The notes under the pieces were generated by a model. The model was not told the origin of the DNA, made no database searches, and saw only the letters and a list, made by a program, of their open reading frames with translations. Made by a program: the position numbers and the translations under genes. Shown piece after piece: positions 1 to 8,897 of a stretch of 64,000 nucleotides of DNA. The stretch lies in NCBI GenBank assembly GCA_949282255.1, contig CASDPA010000001.1, positions 62,001-126,000 of the forward strand, read 5' to 3'. The DNA is from an uncultured Spirochaetales bacterium. Lineage in GTDB: Bacteria; Spirochaetota; Spirochaetia; Sphaerochaetales; Sphaerochaetaceae. Each line of letters starts with the position of its first letter. The stretch's first letter is position 1.

Positions 1-2
1 GC

Positions 3-362
3 GGAAAAGACCCTTCGAAAGTCGATAGGTCCGCAGCTTATGCGCTGCGCAATATCGCAAAAACTATTGTAAAGGCAAAACTCGCAGACGAATGCGAACT
101 GCAGGTATCCTATGCCATCGGAGTGGCAAAACCGTTATCGCTTTATATCAACACCTTCGGCTCTTCAAAAATCGAGGAGCAGCAGATTCTCAACTGCGTT
201 TTGGCAAACGTGGACCTACGGCCTGATGAAATAATAAGGCATTTCGGGCTTAAAGCACCAATTTATCTGCAAACGGCACGATGCGGCCATTTCGGAATCG
301 AGAATTATCCTTGGGAAAAGGTTGACGAGAACCTGTTTAAGGAACTTAAGAAGCTTCTTTAA
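3..362 (+). CDS. metK: S-adenosylmethionine synthetase, C-terminal part (truncated by window edge)
   Basis: Makes S-adenosylmethionine from methionine and ATP. Only the last ~119 codons are inside the window; the frame is open to the left edge. The visible part begins with the family motif [13 protein letters not shown], followed by the C-terminal domain with '[12 protein letters not shown]'-type sequence (here [12 protein letters not shown]) and the conserved C-terminal RCGHFG...YPWE segment, all typical of bacterial MetK. The gene ends at a strong hairpin terminator, so it is probably the last gene of its transcript. Identification is firm; nothing can be said on its start or upstream control. 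Confidence 0.95.
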   Translation, partial: GKDPSKVDRSAAYALRNIAKTIVKAKLADECELQVSYAIGVAKPLSLYINTFGSSKIEEQQILNCVLANVDLRPDEIIRHFGLKAPIYLQTARCGHFGIENYPWEKVDENLFKELKKLL

Positions 363-367
363 AACAT

Positions 368-392
368 AAAGCGGGGATGTCCCCGCTTTATT
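368..392 (+). terminator. Rho-independent terminator of metK
   Basis: AAAGCGGGG and CCCCGCTTT form a perfect 9-bp stem with a 4-nt loop, followed by ATT-rich sequence, starting 6 nt after the metK stop. Confidence 0.85.
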
Positions 393-431
393 GCTTTAAA
401 GTCTATAAAGAGGAAGAAACCTCCTTTTACC

Positions 432-1427
432 TCAGAATGTGAAGCCCAGCTTCAAAACCACATCGTGAGTCATTTCACTGTTCTTCAAAATATCTTCCTT
501 TGCGAAGGTATATTTGAATTTATACCCAAGACCGATATGGAATACCGATCCGATATATTTATCGAGGCTGAAAGAGGCGGCGGCATATGCATTGGCGGAA
601 TAATCATTGAAAGTGAATAATACCGGGTGGTTCTGGGTCATGAACAAGGCCATTCCACCGCCAAGCGCAATATTGATGTCTGTCGATCCCAGCAGGAAGT
701 CAAAGCCCAACATCGCATCGGCAGAATATCTCTTGCTGTAAGAATTCCACTTATACCATTCAAGACCAGGCTGAGGATTGATGAACATATCCAATAAATT
801 TCCGCCTGCAGGTTCCAGATACATATTGACAGAAAGAAGCAGATCTAGACCAAAGACATTTCCAGAACTTGCAATATTTTCAAAATCGAGGTTGACGGCA
901 GCAAGCAGATTGGCATCCGCCCGTCCTTCATAAGGTATGATTTCAGAACCGAGGCCGATGCCGAAATTGAAATCAAACGACCTTGAAACCTTTACTGGAT
1001 CGGCAAATTCCTCCGGCTCCACGACAACCGGCTCGGCAACTGCATCCTCCTGGATTTCCTCTTCATCAAAAAACAATTCCAATTCATCCTCATCGAGGAT
1101 TAATTCCAGCCCCTCATCATAAACAACGGAAGCGGAAGGAGCCATGAGATTATTGCTCTCAGGCTTGTACATAGCTTTACCTGATGGACTCCAGGATCTT
1201 CCACCATCCAAGGACAACTGCACATAAAGGACCGAATCATCCGGAACATCCAGGGTGACAGAGGTTATCGAGCCGTCCAGATAGGTCCATCTCCCGACCT
1301 CGGAATCCAATTGATAACGATATGTTGTCACATTTTCATATGGGCTGGTCCAATACCAGGTTGCAGCGTAAAGCCCGGTTGCGGCCCAAACAGGAATCAG
1401 CAGCACCAACAAGAACTTTCTTATCAT
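432..1427 (-). CDS. Secreted outer-membrane-type protein, spirochaete-like
   Basis: 331 aa, function unknown. Seen: a signal peptide (about residues 1-21, hydrophobic, ending GLYA), then a WYWTSPYENVTTYRYQ segment of a type I recall at the start of many treponemal envelope proteins. An extremely acidic linker follows (about residues 105-145, runs of D/E with V/P), then a C-terminal region of alternating hydrophobic residues ending in LKLGFTF. A terminal aromatic residue is typical of outer-membrane beta-barrels. Start ATG at 1427 has an AGGAG-type site (GAGGAGAAG) just upstream and overlaps the stop of the upstream membrane-protein gene by 4 nt (ATGA), so the two are translationally coupled. 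The barrel location is an inference from C-terminal pattern; no enzyme motif is visible. Confidence 0.7.
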   Translation of the reverse strand: MIRKFLLVLLIPVWAATGLYAATWYWTSPYENVTTYRYQLDSEVGRWTYLDGSITSVTLDVPDDSVLYVQLSLDGGRSWSPSGKAMYKPESNNLMAPSASVVYDEGLELILDEDELELFFDEEEIQEDAVAEPVVVEPEEFADPVKVSRSFDFNFGIGLGSEIIPYEGRADANLLAAVNLDFENIASSGNVFGLDLLLSVNMYLEPAGGNLLDMFINPQPGLEWYKWNSYSKRYSADAMLGFDFLLGSTDINIALGGGMALFMTQNHPVLFTFNDYSANAYAAASFSLDKYIGSVFHIGLGYKFKYTFAKEDILKNSEMTHDVVLKLGFTF

Positions 1428-2215
1428 AACTTCTCCTCTTCTTTCATCCTTGTAGGAATAAACCTTTTTGCAAATTTGCCTTTGGAATTACCTTTGACAT
1501 AGAAATAGCCGAAGGTGGAGAAGACCACAGCACCGACAAAAGAGACCGCCATATCCTTCATTGTATCTATCAATCCGATATCGAGGTATCCGCCCAAACC
1601 GAGATCAACACCGTTCACAACGACGCTGTCTATATCCTTTATGCTCACTACAGTATTAGTCATTGACTTGTCCAATGCAATAGTGTTTATGGTGTGTATG
1701 ACAAAATCCTTTTGCGTATCCATGCCGAAAAACATGTCCAGGGAAAATTCCAGGAATTCCCACATCACAGCAATGGTCATGGAAAAACAGAAGGCTACGA
1801 ACGAAAGATAGAAAGGAGAAAGACTGATGTTCTTCGAATTGCGGTTCAAAACCTCAACCAAAGAAAAGCCCACAGCGGCGGCAAGGAACCCGGTGATGAC
1901 ATGCAGTGCGGTATCCCAGTGTGTATACCTTTGATAATAGGCACTTATCTCGCCTAGTATCTCAGCTGAGAAAACAAAGATGAGTATGATGACCTCAAGC
2001 GTATTAGGTATGTCTATCTTCAAACGTTTTTCTATCAAAGAAGGCATCATAAATACCAGCAACGTCAACAAACACAGAAAGACATTCTTATAATGCCCAT
2101 TTGCAAACTGGGCAATCATCACAAACACAACAAAAATCCGCAAAATAATATATACAGAAAATAAAATGGGTTCTTTTCTGGCCCTTTCCTCAACTGTCGT
2201 TTTCTTATTTTCCAT
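1424..2215 (-). CDS. Integral membrane protein, unknown function
   Basis: 263 aa with about seven hydrophobic segments. A central motif, YTHWDTALHVITGFLAAAVGF followed by MWEFLEF, has conserved-looking W/D/H/E residues inside membrane segments and resembles the YjdF/DUF2238-type family of predicted membrane proteins (tentative). The start at 2215 has a GAGGGTGG ribosome site. Its last codons overlap the start of the envelope-protein gene, forming a two-gene operon, so the pair may act together at the cell envelope. No transport signature is recognised. Confidence 0.6.
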   Translation of the reverse strand: MENKKTTVEERARKEPILFSVYIILRIFVVFVMIAQFANGHYKNVFLCLLTLLVFMMPSLIEKRLKIDIPNTLEVIILIFVFSAEILGEISAYYQRYTHWDTALHVITGFLAAAVGFSLVEVLNRNSKNISLSPFYLSFVAFCFSMTIAVMWEFLEFSLDMFFGMDTQKDFVIHTINTIALDKSMTNTVVSIKDIDSVVVNGVDLGLGGYLDIGLIDTMKDMAVSFVGAVVFSTFGYFYVKGNSKGKFAKRFIPTRMKEEEKL

Positions 2216-2247
2216 TTATCCACCCTCATATAAATAATAACTGTTTC

Positions 2248-2276
2248 TTGTGTCTCATCCAACTTTTTGTTATATA
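2248..2276 (+). promoter_or_regulatory. Sigma-70-type promoter of the M18 aminopeptidase gene
   Basis: TTGTGT, 17-nt spacer, TATATA preceded by TG (extended -10). The inferred start of transcription is about 10 nt before the AAAGGAG ribosome site. Confidence 0.5.
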
Positions 2277-2293
2277 TTTCGAAAGGAGTACAT

Positions 2294-3604
2294 ATGAAAA
2301 ACACAATTAATGATTATATCTCTTTCATAAGCAATAACAAAACAGAGAGGGAATGTGTCAAAACCGCAGTGAAAATGGCCGAGGCTCTCGGATATAAGAG
2401 GCTTGAAGATACGACAGCCCTCAAATCCGGAGACAAGGTTTACAGTACCGTGTACGACAAATCCATCATCCTCTTCATAATCGGTGATGAGGATATAAGC
2501 AGGGGCATGAACATCTTGGGCGCACATATAGACAGCCCCCGTCTTGATTTGAAAATGAGACCTCTTTACGAAAACAATGGGATTGTCTATATGAACACAC
2601 ATTATTATGGAGGCATCAAAAAATACCAATGGGTCGTACACCCACTTGCAATGCACGGAGTTGTATTCAAAAAAGATGGATCCCGCATAGACCTCAAATT
2701 GGGAGAAGATGAGGATGATTTCACATTCGCCATCTCAGATATCCTTCCACATATCGCACAGGAGCAGATGAAAAAGACCGCAGGGGAATTCATTCCTGGA
2801 GAGAATCTCGATCTTGTCATGGGACTCAACACGACAGAGGACAAGGATGCTGGTAAAAAGGCCATTCTTGACATTTTAGAAAAGAAGTACGACATCAAAG
2901 AGGATGACTTCCTTTCTGCCGAGATAGAAATAGTTCCTGCGGGACGTGCAAAGATGCTCGGGCTCAAAAACGACATGGTGATCGGATACGGACAAGATGA
3001 CAGGGTCTGCTCCTTCACAAGCCTCACAGCCATTCTGGAAACCGAACATGTCAAGAGAACTGCTTGCTGCATCCTCACGGACAAAGAGGAAGTCGGAAGC
3101 ACCGGCGCAACCGGAATGAACAGCCTCATGCTTGAAAATGTTGTTGCGGAGCTGATTGAAAGGCTTGGCCAATACAATGACCTCAAGGTGAAAAGATGTC
3201 TGCAGAATTCCTATATGCTCTCCAGCGATGTCAACAGCGCGCTCGATCCTCTCAATATGGATCTTTATGATGCGGAAAACTCATCCAGGCTTGGACATGG
3301 TGTCGTCTTCAACAAATATACAGGCTCCCGTGGTAAAGCAGGTGCCAGCGATGCAAATCCGGAATTCATTGCAAAACTAAGGAAATGCATGGATGAGGCG
3401 AATGTAAAATTCCAAATGGCGGAAATGGCAAAAGTCGACATAGGAGGAGGCGGCACAATCGCCAAATTCGCAGCCTTCTACGGCATGCAGGTCATCGATG
3501 CGGGTGTTGCCGTGTTAAGCATGCACGCGCCATTCGAAATCACCGCAACCTATGATATAGAATCGGCAAAAGCCTGTTACAAGGCATTTTTGAAAATGGA
3601 ATGA
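2294..3604 (+). CDS. M18 family aminopeptidase
   Basis: Zinc-dependent cytosolic exopeptidase that removes N-terminal residues from peptides. 436 aa from ATG 2294, chosen over an upstream in-frame start because AAAGGAG lies 6 nt before it. M18 signatures in order: GAHIDSPRLDLK (metal-binding His and Asp), GYGQDDRVCSF (bridging Asp), DKEEVGSTGATG (Glu pair, catalytic base and metal ligand) and the C-terminal HAPFEI (metal His). All expected metal ligands are present, so it should be active. It stands alone between its own promoter and a bidirectional terminator. Whether it prefers acidic N-termini (aspartyl aminopeptidase) or is broader cannot be told from sequence. Confidence 0.9.
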   Translation: MKNTINDYISFISNNKTERECVKTAVKMAEALGYKRLEDTTALKSGDKVYSTVYDKSIILFIIGDEDISRGMNILGAHIDSPRLDLKMRPLYENNGIVYMNTHYYGGIKKYQWVVHPLAMHGVVFKKDGSRIDLKLGEDEDDFTFAISDILPHIAQEQMKKTAGEFIPGENLDLVMGLNTTEDKDAGKKAILDILEKKYDIKEDDFLSAEIEIVPAGRAKMLGLKNDMVIGYGQDDRVCSFTSLTAILETEHVKRTACCILTDKEEVGSTGATGMNSLMLENVVAELIERLGQYNDLKVKRCLQNSYMLSSDVNSALDPLNMDLYDAENSSRLGHGVVFNKYTGSRGKAGASDANPEFIAKLRKCMDEANVKFQMAEMAKVDIGGGGTIAKFAAFYGMQVIDAGVAVLSMHAPFEITATYDIESAKACYKAFLKME

Positions 3605-3610
3605 GTCAAG

Positions 3611-3630
3611 GCCCGGGAAACCGGGCTTTA
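3611..3630. terminator. Bidirectional terminator between aminopeptidase and TSUP genes
   Basis: GCCCGG-GAAA-CCGGGC stem with TTTATT on one side, between two convergent genes only 27 nt apart. Confidence 0.75.
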
Positions 3631-3631
3631 T

Positions 3632-4408
3632 TCATAGCGCATATCGGAAACAGTTATATACGGAAATCAATATGATCACGACAAGAAGCCCCATGAAGAG
3701 CTTGTCGACCATTTTGTCATCCATGCGTCTGGAAAGCTTCCGTCCAATCGTGGCTCCGATGACAGCGCAGCAGGCCATGACGGCCATAAGGATCCAATCT
3801 ATATCCGGTATGTCTTTTGAAACGATATTCCCCATGAGGGACACCGTTTGGGAAAAGAAAATTATATACAGGCTTGTAAGAGCCGCGCATTTCGTCTCCA
3901 TGGAAAAGAAATAAGAAAGGACCATGATGTTTATGGGCCCTCCTCCTATCCCTAAGAAAGAGGAGAAAATGCCAAGAAAGAGTCCGCAGACGACAGCAAA
4001 CACCTTGTTCTTCATATCAAGAAGCCTTATGGACGACTTCTTAAGGACATAGACAAAAACAAGGCCGGTCAAAAGAACCATTATGATGTTCTGGACCAAA
4101 CTGACATAAGATGAGCTGACAGATGCCACCAAAGCAGAAAAAACCATTTTCCCCAGCAATCCACCTATAGCTCCGCCGATGGCAAGATAAATCCCTCTGT
4201 AATCTATCCTGGTGCTGTCGTTGCGGCTTCTGAGAAGCGAAGCAATAGTCATTACAAGGACAGTCGTTCCCGACATGAAACTTATCTGGGAGGTCTCCAT
4301 GTTGCAGATCGCATCCATCACAGGCTTTATGAGCACACCTCCACCGATTCCGCTTATGGATCCCAAGATGGTGGCGATCAATACCGTAGCTATAACCACA
4401 ACCTGCAT
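3632..4408 (-). CDS. TSUP family (TauE/SafE) membrane permease
   Basis: 258 aa, about eight transmembrane helices. The N-terminal helix carries the family hallmark GSISGIGGGVLIKPV, repeated in the second half as FSSFLGIGGGPINIM; this internal duplication is typical of TauE/SafE transporters. Family members export sulfite, sulfoacetate or other organosulfur or organic anions; the substrate here is unknown. Start at 4408 is preceded by GGAGGAG at a good distance. It lies downstream of glnN in the same direction but behind a terminator, so it is probably transcribed separately. Confidence 0.85.
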   Translation of the reverse strand: MQVVVIATVLIATILGSISGIGGGVLIKPVMDAICNMETSQISFMSGTTVLVMTIASLLRSRNDSTRIDYRGIYLAIGGAIGGLLGKMVFSALVASVSSSYVSLVQNIIMVLLTGLVFVYVLKKSSIRLLDMKNKVFAVVCGLFLGIFSSFLGIGGGPINIMVLSYFFSMETKCAALTSLYIIFFSQTVSLMGNIVSKDIPDIDWILMAVMACCAVIGATIGRKLSRRMDDKMVDKLFMGLLVVIILISVYNCFRYAL

Positions 4409-4473
4409 AAGAGGCTCCTCCTTCCTTTATGAATGTTACCTAAGAGACATTGAGATGTCAAATCCGATGCAAC

Positions 4474-4501
4474 AAAAAAATTGGACGGGATCGCCGTCCA
4501 A
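4474..4501 (-). terminator. Rho-independent terminator of glnN
   Basis: On the minus strand: TTGGACGG / CCGTCCAA stem, 5-nt loop, then a run of seven T, 7 nt after the glnN stop. Confidence 0.85.
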
Positions 4502-4507
4502 ATCGAT

Positions 4508-6592
4508 TCAGATGTAATAAAGCATTTTCGCATACGTCGGATAAGGCCAACACCCGGATGGCATCAGCAGCTCGATCTCATCTGAAATTCTTCTGACCTC
4601 ATCCATTTCCGGTATTATTATCTTGCACGAATAATGGCTCAATGAAGATCCTGCATACTTCTCGGCTGCAGATGTAACCGAATCCAACTTTGCAACAGCG
4701 GCATCCAGTTCATCTGTAAGGGCTGACAACTTATCAAGAAGCTGCCTCTCGCTCTTGAAAGGAGCCTTGCTGACCTTGAACTTCGCTTCCAACCCCAAAG
4801 CCAAAGAAGAGGTATACTTCTCCACAGCAGGAAGGACCATGCGCCTTATCATGTCAATCATGGTCAGGGCTTCAATATGTATCGTCTTCGAGTATTCCTC
4901 ATTTACGATCTCGTAACGGGAATGGATCTCGATTGCGCTGTAGATATGGAATTTCGCAAAGACATCCATATTCTTTTTCAAGAGGAATGTATCATACGCC
5001 TCAGGGGCTGTGCGCAAATTGAGCAAGCCTCTGTTCTCCGCCTCCTTCACCCAGTCCTCCGAATAGTTGTTGCCATTAAATATTATCCTCTTATGGGCAG
5101 CATACTCCCTCTTTATCAGCTCAAGGACCGCAGCCTTGATATCCTTCTCATCTTTCAGCTCCTCATAAAACTCGGAAAGGGAATTGGCAACAATGGTGTT
5201 GAGTACGATATTCGGTCCAGAAACGCTAAATGAGGAGCCCAGCATCCTGAATTCGAATTTATTTCCCGTGAAAGCCATCGGGCTCGTCCTGTTTCTGTCG
5301 CTTGTATCCCTGGCGATATATGGAAGGGCATGCACTCCGAAGCCCATCTTCTCATTCATCTTTCCAGAGGATTCCTTATCAAAGGAAATTGAATCTAAAA
5401 TATCCTCGAGATCGGAACCTATAAAGATTGAAACGATGGCAGGAGGAGCCTCACTGGCACCAAGCCTATGATCGTTTCCTGCACTTGCGGCACTCAAACG
5501 CAAAAGATCCTGATACTCATCAACTGCTTTTATCACAGCCGTCAGGAACAATAGGAACTGAATGTTTTCCCTAGGATCATCCCCCGGATCAAGAAGGTTT
5601 TCCCCTGTATCTGTGCTCAAGGACCAGTTGTTATGTTTTCCAGATCCATTCACACCCTTGAACGGCTTTTCATGGAGGAGACAGGCAAGGCCATGCTTTT
5701 CCGCAATCTTCTTCATCAGCTCCATCGTAAGCTGGTTATGATCGACTGCGACATTCGTAGTGCAATAGACAGGGGCCATCTCATGCTGGCACGGCGCAAC
5801 CTCGTTATGGCTGGTCTTGCTGTTAATGCCGAGTTTCCAGAGCTCCTTGTCAAGATCATGCATAAAAGCACTGACCCTGGTCCTGATCGCCCCAAAATAA
5901 TGGTCGTTCATCTCCTGCCCTTTAGGGCTTCTGGCTCCAAGAAGGGTCCTGCCGGTCAATACAAGATCCTCCCTCTTGGAATAATCCTCCTTGTCGATAA
6001 GGAAGTATTCCTGTTCAGGGCCGACCGTCGTTCCGACCCGCTTAACATCCTCATTGCCGAATAGATGCAGTATTTTCAACGATTCGTTGGAAATCGCCTC
6101 CATACTCCTCAAAAGCGGGGTCTTCTTATCAAGAACCTCCCCGGAATAGGAACAGAATGCAGTAGGTATGCAAAGCGTATCATCCTTGATGAAAGCATAG
6201 CTGGTGGGGTCCCAGGCTGTGTATCCCCTGGCCTCAAAAGTGGCTCGGAGACCGCCGGAAGGAAATGAGGATGCATCCGGTTCTCCCTTCACAAGCTCTT
6301 TGCCTGAAAATTCCATTATCACCTTTCCCCCCGGAACCGGACGGATGAATGATTCATGCTTTTCCGCAGTTATACCGGTCATGGGCTGGAACCAATGCGT
6401 ATAATAAGAGCAGCCGTTTTCGATGGCCCAGCATTTCATAGCATGAGCAACCGCGTTTGCTATATTCAAATCCAGGTCCTTTCCTTCCTGCACCGTCTGC
6501 ATAAGCTGCCTATATACATCTTTTGGAAGACGCAAGCGCATAGTCTCGTCATTGAAAACCAAGGAACCGAAATAATCTGCAACTGTTTCCAT
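4508..6592 (-). CDS. glnN: Type III glutamine synthetase
   Basis: Condenses glutamate and ammonia to glutamine with ATP; main ammonia-assimilating enzyme, cytosolic dodecamer. 694 aa, as expected for the long GSIII class and far longer than GSI. Visible motifs: an N-terminal domain with YTHWFQPMTG and KHESFI, PEQEYFLID (metal-binding Glu region), NEVAPCQHEMAPVY, and the ATP-site segment NGSGKHNNWS. I place the start at ATG 6592 because GGGAG lies 5 nt upstream and the residues before it are not GSIII-like, although the frame stays open to 6739. It is divergent from cstA across a ~195-nt intergenic region holding a 19-bp inverted repeat inside the glnN promoter. The terminator follows directly, so it is monocistronic. 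Confidence 0.93.
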   Translation of the reverse strand: METVADYFGSLVFNDETMRLRLPKDVYRQLMQTVQEGKDLDLNIANAVAHAMKCWAIENGCSYYTHWFQPMTGITAEKHESFIRPVPGGKVIMEFSGKELVKGEPDASSFPSGGLRATFEARGYTAWDPTSYAFIKDDTLCIPTAFCSYSGEVLDKKTPLLRSMEAISNESLKILHLFGNEDVKRVGTTVGPEQEYFLIDKEDYSKREDLVLTGRTLLGARSPKGQEMNDHYFGAIRTRVSAFMHDLDKELWKLGINSKTSHNEVAPCQHEMAPVYCTTNVAVDHNQLTMELMKKIAEKHGLACLLHEKPFKGVNGSGKHNNWSLSTDTGENLLDPGDDPRENIQFLLFLTAVIKAVDEYQDLLRLSAASAGNDHRLGASEAPPAIVSIFIGSDLEDILDSISFDKESSGKMNEKMGFGVHALPYIARDTSDRNRTSPMAFTGNKFEFRMLGSSFSVSGPNIVLNTIVANSLSEFYEELKDEKDIKAAVLELIKREYAAHKRIIFNGNNYSEDWVKEAENRGLLNLRTAPEAYDTFLLKKNMDVFAKFHIYSAIEIHSRYEIVNEEYSKTIHIEALTMIDMIRRMVLPAVEKYTSSLALGLEAKFKVSKAPFKSERQLLDKLSALTDELDAAVAKLDSVTSAAEKYAGSSLSHYSCKIIIPEMDEVRRISDEIELLMPSGCWPYPTYAKMLYYI

Positions 6593-6627
6593 ATAAACTC
6601 CCATGGATCGACTAGAATATGCTATAC

Positions 6628-6656
6628 ACTCTAAAATGTTTGGCACATTTTGACAA
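6628..6656 (-). promoter_or_regulatory. glnN promoter
   Basis: Minus strand: TTGTCA (6651-6656), 17-nt spacer, TAGAGT (6628-6633). Gives a ~30-nt leader to ATG 6592. The spacer is occupied almost fully by the inverted repeat listed separately. Confidence 0.5.
6633..6651. promoter_or_regulatory. 19-bp inverted repeat, candidate operator in glnN promoter
   Basis: AAAATGT-TTGGC-ACATTTT, perfect 7-bp arms, centred between -35 and -10 of the glnN promoter. A dimeric repressor bound here would block the polymerase. The regulator is unknown. Confidence 0.5.
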
Positions 6657-6725
6657 GAAAAGCCCAAAAGACGGATAAAAAAAACACCAAATCGGGAATT
6701 TTTTTTATACCGACCATGTAAAATA

Positions 6726-6754
6726 TTGTCAAAACACAAAATAAGTCATAAAAT
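6726..6754 (+). promoter_or_regulatory. cstA promoter
   Basis: TTGTCA, 17-nt spacer, TAAAAT; start of transcription expected near 6761, 27 nt before the cstA ATG. Confidence 0.6.
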
Positions 6755-6787
6755 CCGCGGTAAATTAGTATAAACCGGGAGATTAAA

Positions 6788-8467
6788 ATGAGTGGCGTAT
6801 TAGTACTCGTCATCGCCATACTTGCCCTTGGTGCTGGTTACATTTTCTATGGAAAATGGCTTGCCAAGAAGTGGGGTGTGGACAATTCAATCAAGACTCC
6901 TGCCTACGAACTTAGGGATGATATCGACTATGTTCCTACAAAGAAACAGGTCGTATTCGGCCACCAGTTCGCATCAATTGCAGGAGCAGGTCCTATCAAC
7001 GGGCCTATACAGGCAGCTGTATTCGGCTGGGTTCCAGTATTCCTTTGGTGTGTTATTGGAGGCATCTTCTTTGGAGCGGTGCAGGACTTCTCATCGATGT
7101 TCGCATCTGTAAGGAACAAGGGAAGAAGCATTGGATACATTATCGAATGTTACGTAGGAAAAACAGGAAAAAGGCTGTTTCTTCTGTTCGTATACCTTTT
7201 CTCGATTCTTGTTGTAGCGGCATTTGCAGACATCGTTGCAAAGTCATTCGGCGTAACAGATGCACAGACCGAGGCGATAAACCATGCAAACAGCCAGGTT
7301 GCCTGCACATCAACACTTTTCATCGTAGCAGCTGTAGGTTTTGGCTTTTATATCAAGAAATACAACCCATCGTCACTTGTCAACACAATAATTTCCATCG
7401 TACTGCTTGTGCTCTGTGTGACGCTCGGCTGTCTTTTCCCGTTCTCACTTTCCGTGAACACATGGATGTATCTTGTATTTGCTTACATCCTTATTGCATC
7501 CGTAACACCGGTGTGGGCACTTCTGCAGCCTAGGGATTATCTTAACAGCTATCTTTTGATCCTCATGATCCTTGGAGCTGTTGTTGGAATCTTCGTATCC
7601 AATCCTGCAATGCAGCTGCCTGCATTCACAGGCTTCACATCCAGCCTCGGTTCGATGTTCCCGATCTTGTTCGTGACAATCGCCTGCGGTGCCGTTTCAG
7701 GTTTCCATTCGCTTGTGTCCTCGGAAACTGCAAGCAAGCAGGTCGAGAAAGAAACAGACATGCTTCCGATTTCCTATGGTGCCATGCTCATCGAATCCCT
7801 TCTTGGAATCATCAGCCTCATCGCTGTAGGTGCAATCGCCGCAGGAGGAGTGATTCCCGCAGGCACCCCGCAGGTCATATTTGCTGAAGCCGTATCCGGA
7901 TTCCTCACCACAATCGGACTGTCTCATGACATCTCATTCACCCTCATCAGCCTTGCAGTATCGGCATTCGCCCTTACAAGCCTTGACTCGGTTGCCCGTG
8001 TAGGAAGGCTTTCCTGGCAGGAACTGTTCCTTGATGATGAGGATGATGAGCAGAAGCTCACGGGAGCAAAGAAGGTTTTGACAAACCGCTGGGTTGCAAC
8101 AATCTTTGTGCTTGTCCCCTCTTATCTGCTCGGACAGGTCGGATATGCGGAAATCTGGGCGCTCTTCGGATCTGCGAACCAGCTTCTGAGCGTACTTGCC
8201 CTTGCTGCCGTAGCTGTTTATCTCAAGAAAATCAAAAAGAACAACAAGATGATGTTCTTCCCGATGTTCTTCATGCTTGCCGTAACGCTTGTTGCGCTCT
8301 TCCAGCTTGCAATCAACAACATCAGGACTTTTGGAAAAGCTTCGATTTCAGTCATGGGACAGAGCCTCCAGATCATCTTCGCCGTCCTTTTGATCGCACT
8401 TGCCATCATCGTCGTGGTGAAGTGCTGCCAAAAGCTTTTCGGAAAAGAAGAAGAGGCAAAGGCCTGA
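6788..8467 (+). CDS. cstA: CstA family carbon starvation / peptide or pyruvate transporter
   Basis: Multi-pass inner-membrane protein of 559 aa with about 15-16 hydrophobic segments. Family signatures: an N-terminal helix with YFYGKWL-type sequence (here YIFYGKWLAKKWGVD), the strongly conserved FGHQFASIAGAGPINGPIQA, and the segment ACGAVSGFHSLVSSETASKQ. CstA proteins take up peptides under carbon starvation, and some members carry pyruvate; which one applies here cannot be decided. ATG 6788 follows GGGAG. A clear promoter precedes it and a terminator follows, so it is a single-gene unit, divergent from glnN. The pairing of a nitrogen-assimilation gene with a starvation transporter suggests, as inference, shared nutritional control. 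Confidence 0.9.
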   Translation: MSGVLVLVIAILALGAGYIFYGKWLAKKWGVDNSIKTPAYELRDDIDYVPTKKQVVFGHQFASIAGAGPINGPIQAAVFGWVPVFLWCVIGGIFFGAVQDFSSMFASVRNKGRSIGYIIECYVGKTGKRLFLLFVYLFSILVVAAFADIVAKSFGVTDAQTEAINHANSQVACTSTLFIVAAVGFGFYIKKYNPSSLVNTIISIVLLVLCVTLGCLFPFSLSVNTWMYLVFAYILIASVTPVWALLQPRDYLNSYLLILMILGAVVGIFVSNPAMQLPAFTGFTSSLGSMFPILFVTIACGAVSGFHSLVSSETASKQVEKETDMLPISYGAMLIESLLGIISLIAVGAIAAGGVIPAGTPQVIFAEAVSGFLTTIGLSHDISFTLISLAVSAFALTSLDSVARVGRLSWQELFLDDEDDEQKLTGAKKVLTNRWVATIFVLVPSYLLGQVGYAEIWALFGSANQLLSVLALAAVAVYLKKIKKNNKMMFFPMFFMLAVTLVALFQLAINNIRTFGKASISVMGQSLQIIFAVLLIALAIIVVVKCCQKLFGKEEEAKA

Positions 8468-8490
8468 GACCATCAGGGAAAACATATATG

Positions 8491-8518
8491 ACGGGTCGTA
8501 TATCGGCCCGTTTTTTTT
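8491..8518 (+). terminator. Rho-independent terminator of cstA
   Basis: ACGGGTCG / CGGCCCGT stem (one G-T pair) with TATAT loop, then eight T. Confidence 0.9.
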
Positions 8519-8544
8519 GAACATTTTTCCCTTTTGCATGCTAC

Positions 8545-8565
8545 TGTCATAATAGTTTTATGACA
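8545..8565. promoter_or_regulatory. 21-bp palindrome overlapping the promoter of the 101-aa gene
   Basis: Arms TGTCATAA and TTATGACA (perfect, 8 bp) around a 5-nt TAGTT centre. The left arm contains CATAAT preceded by TG-T, an extended -10 element, so an operator-bound protein would occlude the promoter of the gene starting at 8587. Confidence 0.5.
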
Positions 8566-8586
8566 CAACGCAGGTAAAAGACAAAT

Positions 8587-8892
8587 ATGGCATTCAAATA
8601 CGAGCTGTTCATATTGAGCATGGACAGCAGGAAATTCATAAAAGCGGAAGAAAAGACAGAATCCGTGGCCGAAGCTATGTTCAATGTACTGATGAGGGAT
8701 ACGAAACTATGCACCAGGATGCTGCAGATATATTGCAAGCATCCAAATTCAAAGAATCTGAAATACATGGGGCTCTATGACGGAGGCTCAGGCCGCGGGT
8801 TCAAAGGAGAAGTGGTGCAGAACATACTCACCTTGGCCAACGGCGAGGAATATCATCTTACGGATGACGGGTTTCAAAAATGTTATTTTTAA
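8587..8892 (+). CDS. Small cytosolic protein, unknown function
   Basis: 101 aa, not recognised. No signal peptide or membrane segment. Mixed charged sequence with three Cys and a C-terminal half rich in Gly and Tyr (GLYDGGSGRGF). The ribosome site is weak (AGGT about 11 nt before ATG). Support for it being real: it fills the gap after the cstA terminator, has its own palindrome-covered promoter, and ends 5 nt before the stop of the convergent glycosidase-like gene. Codon use looks like that of its neighbours. Confidence 0.6.
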   Translation: MAFKYELFILSMDSRKFIKAEEKTESVAEAMFNVLMRDTKLCTRMLQIYCKHPNSKNLKYMGLYDGGSGRGFKGEVVQNILTLANGEEYHLTDDGFQKCYF

Positions 8893-8897
8893 AAAGC

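Noticed and set aside
2605-3186. 193-codon minus-strand ORF inside the M18 aminopeptidase gene
   Set aside because: Ser/Leu-rich antisense shadow of a gene with full family motifs.
6638-6655. TTGGCACATTTTGACA before cstA as a sigma-54 promoter
   Set aside because: Good -24 part, but the base pair 10 nt after GG is CA and no GC stands at -12; it is better explained by the glnN inverted repeat and a sigma-70 promoter for each gene.
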